DNA from: JAWKZG01 sp041396125
GTDB taxonomy: Bacteria; Pseudomonadota; Gammaproteobacteria; Competibacterales; Competibacteraceae
Direction: 5' to 3'
Assembly (NCBI GenBank): GCA_041396125.1
Contig: JAWKZG010000023.1
Location: forward strand, 17,104 to 81,103
DNA length: 64,000 nucleotides
The position numbers and the translations under genes are program-made. Under the pieces are notes generated by a model that saw nothing but the letters and a program-made list of their open reading frames with translations, did no database searches and had not been told where the DNA came from. Every line of letters starts with the position of its first letter. Position 1 is the first letter of the stretch. Shown piece after piece: positions 9,574-19,711 of this stretch.

Positions 9574-9975
9574 TTAGCGCAACAGGGAAAACAGCGCACA
9601 GCAGGACTGATCTGCAGCACTCAGATAAAGCTGACAACGACCAGCGGTACGGTGGGAAAGCCGATACAAACCTTCCGGCAACGGTTGCGCTGTGGAAAAA
9701 TCCACCGCGAATTGTTCCACCTCAGCATTACTGCCCATATCGGTCACCGCTGATAACTGCGCTTCAAAACGCTTGCCCGCCGCATCCTGCAGAAACACCC
9801 TGTCACCCTGCAACTGGCGAAAATGCTGCTGTCCCCAGGGCTGAGCCTGGTTATGCGGTGTGTCCGCTGAGGTAACCATTGATGGAGTCATTACCGTAAA
9901 CGCCATACTTTTTGCCGCCGTCAGCATCCCGGCGGCGCTGGCCGTAGCCGCTACAAATAATCGTCGATTGAGCAT
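9574..9975 (-). CDS. DUF6916-like protein with a Tat-type signal
   Basis: A 133-aa protein. The N-terminus MLNRRLFVAATASAAGML has the twin-arginine pattern (N-RRLF) followed by a weakly hydrophobic stretch ending in SMAFT, so export by Tat is likely. The mature part repeats the DUF6916 pattern of the genes at 6898 and 7181: FRQLQGDRVFLQDAAGKRFE, then AEVEQFAVDF, LPEGLYRLSH, CQLYLSAAD and a terminal ALFSLLR. It is the third paralogue in 3 kb and the one beside the collar genes (13 bases after the collar stop), which is the usual neighbourhood for this family. Function unknown; a surface or phage-tail-derived role is only inferred from context. Confidence 0.7.
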   Translation of the reverse strand: MLNRRLFVAATASAAGMLTAAKSMAFTVMTPSMVTSADTPHNQAQPWGQQHFRQLQGDRVFLQDAAGKRFEAQLSAVTDMGSNAEVEQFAVDFSTAQPLPEGLYRLSHRTAGRCQLYLSAADQSCCALFSLLR

Positions 9976-9988
9976 AGTTAAAATACCT

Positions 9989-10519
9989 TTAGCCGCGCGA
10001 GGGGTACAAGCCCACCAACGCGATGATGAAGTTCATGGTCAGAAAGGGCTGCAAATTATTGTGGGCCTGGCTGCCGCCAGTGTTTGGCAAGCCAGCGCTA
10101 TTCATATCAACCAGGTTGCTGGTGGTTTCCGTGTTGTAGGCATTGCCACCGCTACTGCGATTGTAAGCGCGCTGATTGGTCGGTGCCTGCACCGCGCCGA
10201 ATGGGCTATTAGCTGCTCGCAGGGTATGGGTGTGGTTGGGCATTTGGGCTTCGGTTAAGGTGACCATTTCCACGCCGCCTCGCTGGCCCAAACGGCGTGA
10301 AGTCAAACCTGGTCCCCGGCCTGGATGCATCGGTGCACGACCTTGCAGATTTGGCAAGGCGGTGGTACTGCGGCCATCGCCGCCATAAGTCGTCCCGATC
10401 AGTGAAAACAGCGCGGTATTTTGTGAAATAGGTAATAACTGACCATCACAAAACGCCCAGCCACGTGGCGCGAAATTACCGGCAAATATCCGAATTTCGG
10501 CAGTAAAAGGTTCTGACAT
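9989..10519 (-). CDS. Tail-collar (microcystin-dependent, MdpB-type) protein 1
   Basis: A 176-aa tail-collar domain protein of the microcystin-dependent protein group. The family signature is complete: FAGNFAPRGWAFCDGQLLPI at the N-terminus, LFSLIGTTYGGDGR, LPNLQGRAPMHPG, MPNHTHTL and the C-terminal LQPFLTMNFIIALVGLYPSR. Such proteins form compact beta folds related to phage tail-fibre tips; bacterial genomes carry them without phage genes and their role is unclear. A strong AGGAGG site overlaps the end of the next collar gene, 12 bases away. The sequence between the HTH and PFL motifs is Asn/Ser-rich and is the variable part among the three copies. Confidence 0.9.
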   Translation of the reverse strand: MSEPFTAEIRIFAGNFAPRGWAFCDGQLLPISQNTALFSLIGTTYGGDGRSTTALPNLQGRAPMHPGRGPGLTSRRLGQRGGVEMVTLTEAQMPNHTHTLRAANSPFGAVQAPTNQRAYNRSSGGNAYNTETTSNLVDMNSAGLPNTGGSQAHNNLQPFLTMNFIIALVGLYPSRG

Positions 10520-10531
10520 TGTGCAATCCTC

Positions 10532-11050
10532 CTAGTGACGCGACGGATAGATGCCGACGAGGGCGATGATAAAATTCACGCACAGATAAGGCATTAAATT
10601 GGTATGGGAGCGGCTGCCACCCGTGCTGGTGATAGACCCTGTTGCCATATTGGCGCTCTGGTCCACCTCCGCATAGGCGCTGATCGACGACGATTCAGCT
10701 GTCAATTTGCCCTCCGGGTTATTATCCGTTGCCGTCGCAGTGACGGCCCTGACCGGGTGGGTGTGTGAAGGCAGCTGATTCACCGTGAGGGTGACTTTTT
10801 CGGCACCGGCTTTAGCACCTAATCGGCGTGGACTCAATCCTGGACCGCTACCAGCATGAATCGGTATACGTCCGCGCATATCGGGCAAACCAAACGTAGT
10901 ACGGCCATCGCCACCGTAAATAGTGCCCAACAGGCTGAACAAAGCGTCATTCTGGGAGACTGCCAGTAACTGGCCATCGCAAAAGGCCCAGCCGCGCGGC
11001 GCAAAATTACCGGCGAACATGCGTATTTCGCCTACAAAAGGTTCTGACAT
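10532..11050 (-). CDS. Tail-collar (microcystin-dependent) protein 2
   Basis: A 172-aa paralogue of its neighbours, with FAGNFAPRGWAFCDGQLLAV, LFSLLGTIYGGDGRTTFG, MRGRIPIHAG, LPSHTHPV and LMPYLCVNFIIALVGIYPSR. The first eight residues (MSEPFVGE) are nearly the same as in the other two, while the central loop (TATATDNNPEGKLTAESSSI) is unrelated, as expected for a diversified tip. It is the middle gene of a three-gene tandem array with gaps of 11-12 bases, each gene with its own good Shine-Dalgarno site. Confidence 0.9.
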   Translation of the reverse strand: MSEPFVGEIRMFAGNFAPRGWAFCDGQLLAVSQNDALFSLLGTIYGGDGRTTFGLPDMRGRIPIHAGSGPGLSPRRLGAKAGAEKVTLTVNQLPSHTHPVRAVTATATDNNPEGKLTAESSSISAYAEVDQSANMATGSITSTGGSRSHTNLMPYLCVNFIIALVGIYPSRH

Positions 11051-11061
11051 AGTCGACTCTC

Positions 11062-11574
11062 CTAATTGCGCGACGGGAACAAGCCCTGCAAGGCGATACA
11101 GAAGTTCACCGCCAGGTAAGGCTGCATATTCTCATGCGCCTGCCCTCCTCCCACATTGAGCACCGAACCGCTACGTAATTCAGTCGTGCTGCCTGGACTG
11201 GCGAAAAAATTGAGCGCACGTGACAGCACATGACCGGTCGGATCATTAGCATTTGCGTTGGTATTCGAGGCCTTTAACGCATGCGTATGCTGCGGCATTT
11301 CATTGGCAGCCAGCGTATGCGTTTCCTCGCCGCTTTTCTGCCCAAGAGTGTGAAAACCACCACCATCGCTTCGTCCGACATGGATGGGGGTCCGGCCACG
11401 CAGATCGGGCAGGGCAAAACTGGTTCGTCCATCACCGCCATAAGTAGTGCCCAACAGAGAGTACAAACTTTGATTCTGATTGATAGGCAGTATCTGCCCA
11501 TCGCAAAAGGCCCACCCCCTGGGTGCGAAGTTAAAGCCGACCATCCTGACTTCGGCTAAAAAGGGCTCTGACAT
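11062..11574 (-). CDS. Tail-collar (microcystin-dependent) protein 3
   Basis: A 170-aa tail-collar protein: FNFAPRGWAFCDGQILPINQ, LYSLLGTTYGGDGRTSFA, LRGRTPIHVG, MPQHTHALKA and MQPYLAVNFCIALQGLFPSR. It is the first gene of the collar array on the minus strand, with GAGGAG a few bases before the ATG. The 55 bases upstream separate it from the end of the giant frameshifted protein; whether they share a transcript is not visible. Confidence 0.9.
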   Translation of the reverse strand: MSEPFLAEVRMVGFNFAPRGWAFCDGQILPINQNQSLYSLLGTTYGGDGRTSFALPDLRGRTPIHVGRSDGGGFHTLGQKSGEETHTLAANEMPQHTHALKASNTNANANDPTGHVLSRALNFFASPGSTTELRSGSVLNVGGGQAHENMQPYLAVNFCIALQGLFPSRN

Positions 11575-11629
11575 CGTTATCTCCTCATGCTTCTAATGTT
11601 AGGAAAAATAGTGACCGGTCATATCACCA

Positions 11630-14600
11630 TCATGGTATCGGCAGGGTACAAGTCCCGCCACCAGTCACCCCTACGGAGTTACCAGAGAGGAACGTTTGCC
11701 CCGACGGCGTACCGGTGTTATTGCCCTGCACGTGTGCAACGATGGCAGTCGCATCCTTGACCGGACCAGCATATCCGGGCAGAACGATCTCCGGCCCGCC
11801 TGGTGCGCCGGAAGTGGTTGCCACCAGAAAGTCGGCAACGCCACCAAACACGCCATCAGCAGCGTCTTCCCAGTCATTGAAATCTGCATCAGCGCATAAG
11901 GTATTGGTATCCGTACCGATAGCACCGGCATTGATGCCAAAGCCATCGAAATGCAGGCCATCGGTCGCCGCTGTGATGACATTATTGCTAACTGTCGCGT
12001 TCAGGATACCGTCACCATCACGCGCTTCCATCACATGGCCGTGATCGCCGTCGTATTCATGTATGGTGTTAGCATCGATCAAAGCCCGTAAATCACCGTC
12101 ACCATTTTGCGTAACTGACAGCCCAAAACCACCCGAAAACCCGTCGTTATCCGTACCCATCAGATTGTTATTTACGGTCGAGTGATAAACTGCTGCACCC
12201 GTCGATGTGGCAGTCATATTCACATTAATGGCCGCAGCAACCGCATCCTGAATACTGTTATTGTTGATCCGGAAAATCGGATCGGCATTGAAGTTAAACG
12301 CTCCAATCCCCTGGCCGGAACTCATGTTGAAGCCGGAGCCCAGGACATTACCCACACCGTTTGACATGGTATTGTTCGCCAGCGCGCCAGCACCTCCAAT
12401 AGTGCTCTCCACATCCGCACTGCCGTTCAGGGCGATCTGAATGTGATCGCCGTCACTGTTATAGAAACGATTACTCTGCACAAGAAGGGTAGCGAAGGAG
12501 TTGTTCTCACCGACGTAGAGAACCGCATCATTGCCATTGCCGGACGCATCATTGTCATCGAAGTTATTCGCGGTGATAGCGATCGTGCCCATCACCACGC
12601 CAGCAGTCACGCCCTCCCGGGCATTCTCGATACGCACATGATCATCCCAGGAGCGGTTAAACAGGTTGTTCGCCAGGGTGACGCCCATGCCTGCATCCGG
12701 GTTGATGATCAGAATCGCGGCTTCGTCCGGCGAGTTCTGATCAGCGACATTGATAAAATCGGTGTTACGCACGGTCAGCGCAGCAACGCCGTCAGCAAGA
12801 ATGCCGTTGCCATCGATATTACCCAATGCGCCTGCTTGGCCGATAAGCATCTGCTGAATCACCACAGGGCCGGTATTGGTCAGCGAGATCGCGTTGCCGG
12901 TGGTACTACTGATGGTTCCGCCGGAGCCATTGTTTAAGCCGTCGAGTGTGCCGCCGGTGGTGCCATCGCCGATGACAGTGAAACCGCCGGTGGTATTGGT
13001 CAACACCATGCCATTGCTCGTGCTATTGGCCGACACGCTGCGCAAGGTCACGCCGAGACGGAACAGTAGAGACTGCCAACAATACTCACAGCAATATTGC
13101 TACCGGCATTGATGATACTGCCCACCGTGTTGCTGACATCGAAATCGCCACCGACACTATTCAGCAGGATGCCGCTGTTATTGCTGGAAGAAATATCATT
13201 AAAGTTAGCCGCTAAGGTTTTGTCGCTGACATTGATGCCAACGCCTGTGCCGGTGATGGAGCATTCAGCCGCCATCAACATGCCTGCGCCGCTGCCGGAA
13301 ATACCCGCACCCGAGGTGCTGCCCACATTAAAACCGCGCAAGGTATTGGTCGCTGCGAGAGTAACGCCGTCACCGCTGCCGTTGGTCAGCACCGGCCGGG
13401 CACCGCCCAACGTCGGCAGGATCGGGCTGAACGGTGAAATCGTAACTAATGAGGCCACAAAACCCGGTAAGCTGCCGGTAGCCCCTTCGCCGATCACCGT
13501 CATATTGTTCTTCAGTGTTATTCCGCCGTTATACGCAGCGCTATTGTGCTCGATATGCACGAAATCACCGGTTTGGGTGTTGGCCGAGCCATTGAAGTTA
13601 CTCAGGGCGGTAAACGGATTCTGCAAAGTGCCAAGATTAGCGCTGCCAGGACTGGTGTCATTGATAAACCAGATGCGTGTTCCCGCTACAGCCAAATCCA
13701 CCTGGCCGACATGATCCCCGTTGGCATTGCTGATGTGATAGAAGAAATTATCCGTGCCGGTAAAACCGGGGGGCGGGTCATAGTCAAAGCTGCCATCGGC
13801 ATTCACTGTTGCCAGACCGCCCTGTGCGGTCGCGCCCTGTGCATCTGCCGCAACACTATTGGCTTGTGCATTAACAGCAGAGCTTCCCCAGCCGACAAGC
13901 GTCGCTGGACTGACATCACCCAGATCGTCGTTGGCCAGTACACCATTGGCGAGCGGGACGCTTAATCCGATATTGGTATGTACATTGGTATAACTGTCTG
14001 CCACCGCATCGGGGCGCACACCGAAGGTAACGGTTTTATCGCCGCCTGGCAGCCCATTGTTATCACCGTCCAGATTATCCGGCGGATCACTGGCGTCGGT
14101 GTCAGTCAGATTGGCGCTGGCAAACGTCAGCGTGCAGGATTCGCCCGCTTCCAGATCCGGTGTTTCGGTCGCTGTGGTTTGATTGCTCAGCGCAGCCGGT
14201 GTGAGCGCTACAGCAGCACCATCGCACAAAATGCTTAACCAGCTGCCGGTGCCATCGGCGGCTTCACTGAACGCTGTGTCGATACCTGTACCCGGATTGA
14301 CATCGGTCAGCGCGGCAGCCGTAGCGTCCTGATCGGCAGCGGCTTCGGTATCGACTGTAACGGCAGTTATTTGCAGTTACGGCGTCGATGGTAACGTTGT
14401 GCTGACATTCGCCGCCATGGTATCGAGGACTTAATAGCATCGACATCCGTGATACCGCTGCCACTACCGTCAAGGTACAGGCTTCACCCGGCACCAATGC
14501 CGCGCCCAGTTGGTCAGGGTTGCTGTATTGCCCGGCAAGCCGACGGCACTGAATTGCGCACCGACATCGCCACCGACGGTGCAGTTATCCACCGTGAAAG

Positions 14601-17600
14601 CACTTGCTGTAGCGCTTACCGCTTCACTGAAGGTCACCACGATAGTCGGTCGGCATCGACATTAGCAGCCGGTGTGGCCGTTAATACACCCGGCAACTTC
14701 CACCTGTGCCGGTCATCGCGGTGCGACATCGGTGGTGGTAAAGCTGAAACTGGCGATATTGCCGAATAATCATCCGGCGGATCGATAGCATCACTGTCGT
14801 TAATGCCGCTGTTCAGCGTACCGTACAACTGGCGCCCGGCGGTAAAATTCACGTCCGCGTCAAAGTGACAACAGCCGTGCCACTGCCACCGACGCTAAAG
14901 CCAACGGGCCAGCGCTGTAATCCAGACCAAAAATCGGCAACTGCAGCTTCGACGGCTTCATCAAAAGTCACCTGAATCGCACTGGCCAGTGCCACATCCA
15001 TAGCCCCGCCGTCGGGTTGCTTGCTGACGAAATTTGGTGCATCCAAAAGAACCTCTTTACTGGCGCTCGCGGTAATTGGTGCCGCCATCGCCATCGTCGA
15101 CGGTAATTCGGACCGTACGTATGGTCGGGGGTGTCTGAACTATTACTGAAAGTCAGCGCACGTACCAATGCCCGTACGGTTGTGTCGTCGGCAACTTGAT
15201 CCGACGCATTAGCAGCGTCGTCTGTAAAGCTGATGAGCAGCGCCGGCGCGTCTTCGGTGCAAGGCGTTCCGCTGGTATCCTGGACGAAGGTAGCGATAAG
15301 CGTGCCGTTGTAGCTCACGTCGCTACCGCTCACATTAATGTCGGTGTCCGGGGTACCCGAATCCTGAATACCAACTAGATCGCTATTGTCGCAATTAGTG
15401 GTGATATCGATGCTAAAGCTTCCGCCGTTGAAATTGCCGAATCGATGTCGGTCAGCTCAGCACTGGCATCCAGTACTGGTGTTCCACCGGAAGCGTAGCT
15501 AACCGGGTCCGGCCCCGGCAGCGTCAATACTGGTGGGTCGTTAACACCGGTGATAGTGATATTCACTGTGGCCGCCGCCACAACCCTCCGGCGTCACAGA
15601 TTTGATATAGGTGAAACTGTCGGCTGTCATTTTCCGCACCAGCGGCCAGATTTTCAAACTGCCCGTTCGGATCATAGCTAAACATGCCATCGCCGTTAAC
15701 TGTCAAGAGCGCGCCCGATGACAGTGTGATTTGCATGCCAACACTGGCCGCATTATCGTTGACTTCGCCTACGGTCAGTGTATCGCCATCCACGTCGCTG
15801 TCCGCTGTAGTCGGATTGGCGACCGTGACATCGCCGTTAAGCACCGTGTCTTCATCCGTACTGACCGCGTCATCCACCGCAACGGGGGGATCATTTTCAC
15901 AGGTGACGGTGACCGCAACCGTCGCACTGGAGCTACCGGGTGTCAGCGTGTACGTGAAATCATCGGTCGGTGTGCCGTCATTGCAGTAATCGATCGGGCT
16001 GGATAGGTCAGATCGGCCCCGGCATTGGTAATCACCACCGTCCCGTTGGCCGGCTGGGTAACGCTGGCACGCCTGGTCGCGCCGCCATCGACGTCGGTGT
16101 CATTAACAAGTACGTCAAGGTGGTAGCCGGATCGTCTTCCGTGACGCTGGCGGTATCGTCCACGGCTACCGGCGGATCATCGACACAACCGATCGTGACG
16201 AACACGGTAGCAACACTACCACCCGGGGTCAGCGTATAGGTGAAACGTCGGTCGGCGTGCTGTCATTGCAGTAATCGGGATCGGGTTCATAGGTCAGATC
16301 GGCCCCGGCATTGGTAATCACCACCGTGCCATTGGCCGGCTGGGTAACGCTGTCGATGCTGATCGGACCGCCGTCCACATCGGTGTCATTGCCGAGTACG
16401 TCAATAGTGGTGGCCAGATCGTCTTCGGTGACGCTGGCGGTGTCGTCCGCGGCTACCGGCGGGTCATCGACGCCATTAATGGTGATCGTCACAGTAGCGG
16501 TATCGGTGCCGCCCTGGCCATCAGCGAGCGTGTAGTCGAAGCTGTCCTGGTCTTGCTGGCCGAGCGCAAGCGCTTCGAACGCGCCGTTGGGATCGTAATC
16601 AAAACTGCCGTTGCTGTTCATGCTCAGCAGCGCCCCGGACGGCAGCGCAAATGCAACGCCTGAAGTAAAAGCGCTGCCGTTAACCTGACTGATACTGAGC
16701 GGATCACTATCCGGATCGCTATCCGGGCCATTGCCGTTATCGACCAGCACATCGTTACCCGTGATGGGCGTGTCTTCATCGGTGCTGAAGGCGTCATCTT
16801 GCGCCAGCGGCGGCTGGTTAACCTCCAGCGACAGCCCATCGATAGGTCGCGTCCAGCGCGCCGCTGAACCATCCCAGAAGAGGCTGTAGACGCAGCTGCT
16901 CGTACTGCCAAGCGAACCAGGCACACAGCGCACAATATCGCTCGAAGTGCCACTCGCGCCATTCACCGAGAAGCTGCCACGGGTCGCCAGGTAAATGTCA
17001 CCCAGGCCCGCATTAATCCAGCTTCCCACGATATCTTCCGAGGCTGTGTTTAAACCCACATCGGAACCATCAACGTACAGCGTCCAGCTGCCCTGGGTGG
17101 TCTGACCCAGACTGACCGCCTCAAATGCCACCAGGTCTTCATCCTGAGCAAAGACGCCGGCGACACTCAACCACCCTGACGCACTGATAACCAGCCGTCC
17201 GTCCGGCGCGAATCCAATCGCGTCGATATTCTCGCCCAAAGGTCCCAGACCAACATCCGACCCGTCGAAATACCACTCAAAGCTACCGGCCGTCGTCGTA
17301 CCCAGGCTGCCGGGGATAAATCGGACGATATCCGAGTTATCTACCGCGCCCAGTCCGGCGATATACTTCGGCGCGTCAAAACTGAGCAAAATACTGCTAT
17401 CGTCCTGCAAGTGAAACGCATTGACGTTGCTGTAGCTCAACCCCACGTCGGAACCATCAAAATACATCGACCACTCATCCGTGTCGGTGTCGTAGCGCAA
17501 GATGTCTTCATTACTGAAGGAAATCCCGTCAATCTGGCTGAACAGGAAAATATTGAAAAAACTCCCCGATCCAGGACTCAGGTACACCGTGTCAGCATGC

Positions 17601-17668
17601 AGAGGGGAGGCTAATATCGCCAAAATACTGGCAACCAGTAGTGCTGCCAGTGATTTTTTAGGTTTCAT
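11630..17668 (-). pseudogene. Giant secreted VCBS/cadherin-like and beta-helix protein, broken by about ten frameshifts
   Basis: When joined, the fragments give one secreted protein of about 2000 aa. From the ATG at 17668 (MKPKKSLAALLVASILAILA, signal peptide) it has a repeat region with four copies of a segment ending in a DGSDVGL motif. Tandem VCBS/cadherin-like domains follow (FSTDEDTPITGNDVLVDNGN; DDPPVAADDTASVTEDD). A domain resembling those of surface repeat proteins precedes a right-handed beta-helix (13.9-11.6 kb, many G-N-N type turns) and the end GGGTCTLPIP. Frame breaks occur near 16244, 16115, 16005, 15620, 15590, several between 15370 and 14230, and at 13050. At 16244 one A is missing, since the homologous repeat nearby reads GATTTCACC. 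No anchor is visible. It is probably an adhesin or extracellular binding protein. Whether it is decayed or badly assembled is undecided. Confidence 0.75.
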
Positions 17669-17731
17669 GATCGGGCTTTGCTTTTTAAAGATACTTAATG
17701 AGGAACCATTCTGCTGCATCGTAGAATCCTT

Positions 17732-17893
17732 TTATTGACAGGCGCAGGCTCTGCGGTGATTCGTTTCCGTCCCACCAGCGGTGGTCGATGTGCCCGCCCA
17801 GCGGTTATTCGCGGTAGCGCTGCAAAGGCCAGCAAGTGCCAGCAAGTGAGTGAGGAGCAGCTGGAGATATGACTTGAATTGGGTCATCAGCAT
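17732..17893 (-). CDS. Possible short exported peptide
   Basis: A 53-aa frame beginning at the ATG at 17893 with AAGGA five bases upstream. Residues 8-23 (YLQLLLTHLLALAGLCSA) form a plausible signal peptide and the remainder is a short polar tail ending RRACACQ. It lies between the STN/HEAT gene and the giant repeat protein, both on the same strand. It could be a genuine small secreted protein or the front of a larger gene broken by one of the indels common in this stretch. No family is recognised. Confidence 0.35.
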   Translation of the reverse strand: MLMTQFKSYLQLLLTHLLALAGLCSATANNRWAGTSTTAGGTETNHRRACACQ

Positions 17894-17942
17894 GAATTCC
17901 TTTTGATCGCAGCTCACCATGCATCGGCGATAATCAGAATGG

Positions 17943-19091
17943 CTACGGTTTCAGGTTTCCTAGCAAGGTGGATGCAGCTTTGCTGACCCGTGGATCGGGG
18001 TCGCTAAGCGCTTGCTGCAGGAGCGCCAATGCACGGTCAGTTTCCGCCAACAATTCCAGCGCATTCAGACGCAACTCCGGCACGGGATCCGACAACACAA
18101 GATTGGATAACAGCTCCTCGTCAGCATGTGTGTCAGGTAGATTCTCCAGTGCCGCCAAAGCAGCCTCACGCACCTGCGGATCGTCGTCCAGCAGAGCGCT
18201 ATCGATTGCCGGAACAAAGACTTCGTCATGAAAGGCATCCAGCAGTTGGGCGGCATAGACGTGCGCATCTTCCGGTAATGTTTCGGCAAGCGTTTCTGCT
18301 GCGCTCTGGCCCAACTCGCTCAACAGAGCCAAGGCGTTTATTCGGGTACTGGCATCCGGGGCAGTCTGCACAAGCTCGCTCAATAGCCCTGCCGGTAAGG
18401 CCGTTAACCGCTCAGCTATAGCCTCGGCAGTAGCGTTCTCCTGCAGAGCTTTGCTTAAAACTGCCAGCAATTGCTCCAGATCGTTCGCTGCGATTGCCTC
18501 TAAAACCTCGATGCGGGCCGCCGGGGTATCGGCTGCCTCTAGAGCAAGCAATAAATCGGTAAGAACATCAGGCTTCTCGACAGGCTGCCCGGACGCCTCA
18601 GGCTGCAGCTCACTGAATCGGGGCGCACTGGCATTCAGAATGTGCAGTTCGCTTACTCGGGGGGTTGGGCTTTGAGCAGACTTGCGAGTATCCAGAGCAT
18701 ATATGAGCACATAATTTTGCTGGCGCAATAACCGTTTTAGAGCCACAGGCAGCGCAAGATCGGTAAATTGGGCAGTAAGCGTGACATGGCTGCCAGCCGG
18801 GTCAAACACCAGCTGGATATCAGCTTGTTGAGCAAGCAGGCTAAGCACAGACTCCAATGGCGCCTGTTCAAGCGCAACGCTCACACGCCGGGTGGCAACG
18901 TTATACTGAACCTGCAGAAGCGGTGCGAGTTCTGATGTATCTTGCGGTATGAAAGAGACTGAGTCGGTTCCAGCGGCAATAAGGTGCTCGTTAGCAATAG
19001 CAGCATGCCCTGAGTTAGCGGCTTGAGCCCAACCGTTGGGTAACAACAATACTGCTGCAAGAGCAAGTGCTGAACAAGCCGCATTTTGCAT
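17943..19091 (-). CDS. Exported STN-domain plus HEAT-repeat protein (copy 2)
   Basis: A 382-aa protein with a signal peptide (CSALALAAVLLLPNGWAQAA). An STN-like domain lies at about residues 65-135, visible as VSVALEQAPLESVLSLLAQQ, then TDLALPVALKRLLRQQNYVL. HEAT-type repeats run to the end: DASTRINALALLSEL, DPQVREAALAALENL, PELRLNALELLAE, DPRVSKAASTLLGNL. It has the same order of domains as the protein at 8146-9072, although the two are not close in sequence. The Ala/Glu/Leu-rich repeats make it strongly acidic. A periplasmic scaffold linked to the secreted or collar proteins between the two genes is an inference from position only. Confidence 0.8.
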   Translation of the reverse strand: MQNAACSALALAAVLLLPNGWAQAANSGHAAIANEHLIAAGTDSVSFIPQDTSELAPLLQVQYNVATRRVSVALEQAPLESVLSLLAQQADIQLVFDPAGSHVTLTAQFTDLALPVALKRLLRQQNYVLIYALDTRKSAQSPTPRVSELHILNASAPRFSELQPEASGQPVEKPDVLTDLLLALEAADTPAARIEVLEAIAANDLEQLLAVLSKALQENATAEAIAERLTALPAGLLSELVQTAPDASTRINALALLSELGQSAAETLAETLPEDAHVYAAQLLDAFHDEVFVPAIDSALLDDDPQVREAALAALENLPDTHADEELLSNLVLSDPVPELRLNALELLAETDRALALLQQALSDPDPRVSKAASTLLGNLKP

Positions 19092-19711
19092 TATTGTTTC
19101 CCCATTTTATCCCCACAGCCGCCTTACGGAGCGTAGCGTTATTCGTTTGAGTGTAGTACCAATTTGTAAAAACACAAATCTCAGGTGCCAGATATTTCGA
19201 CAGGAACCAGGCCTCACATCGCACAAAATATTCAACATCATGAATCTTAAAAATTTTAAAAAAATTATTAGCCCTCTTGGTGATTTCCAAAGAGAGGCGT
19301 TTATTATTCAATAATGAACAACTTTCCCTTTAATACTGATCCTTGTGACTACCCGTCAGAGCAGCCTTAGGCAACGCCCTCACGTCGAAGGAAAACCGGA
19401 AATACCGTGTATGATAGATATCAACAACACGTGGGGCATTGCATGATTTCGGAGTAGTAAACTATTCCAGACTTCTCGCATAAGCCCTGCAGGAACGGCT
19501 TCCAGCCACTAAAAAATCAGGTGGTTATTTTTTTGAAGTGTACGCTTTAAAGGTAAATTCAGACTGTTAACGGCTAACTCTTTTTTTAGGTAATATTTAC
19601 TATATTTCTATCATTTTTGCGGGAACAACTCTGACATCTCACCCCTATTACCTGCACTAGCCATTCCCATTACGCAACTCGCCGCCACAGGCTCAAACAC
19701 TGTTACCGCTA
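19092..19711. other. 620-base gap without a recognised gene
   Basis: This stretch separates the minus-strand surface block from the plus-strand sensor kinase. It is more AT-rich than its flanks, especially 19240-19330 and 19500-19620. No open frame here resembles a protein, and I see no tRNA, terminator hairpin or insertion-sequence ends. It must contain the promoters for the two divergent units. Confidence 0.6.

Noticed and set aside
11253..11559. Several plus-strand frames opposite collar protein 3
   Set aside because: All are shadows of the collar gene on the minus strand.
9989..11574. Tail-collar proteins as evidence of a prophage
   Set aside because: No terminase, capsid, tail-tube, lysis or integrase genes are nearby; collar proteins of this group are common as stand-alone bacterial genes.
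12443..12937. 164-codon plus-strand frame in the beta-helix region
   Set aside because: Antisense of the beta-helix repeats; no ribosome site and no recognisable protein features.
13048..16260. Programmed frameshifting in the giant protein
   Set aside because: There are too many breaks, in both directions, and no slippery heptamers or stimulatory structures are apparent.
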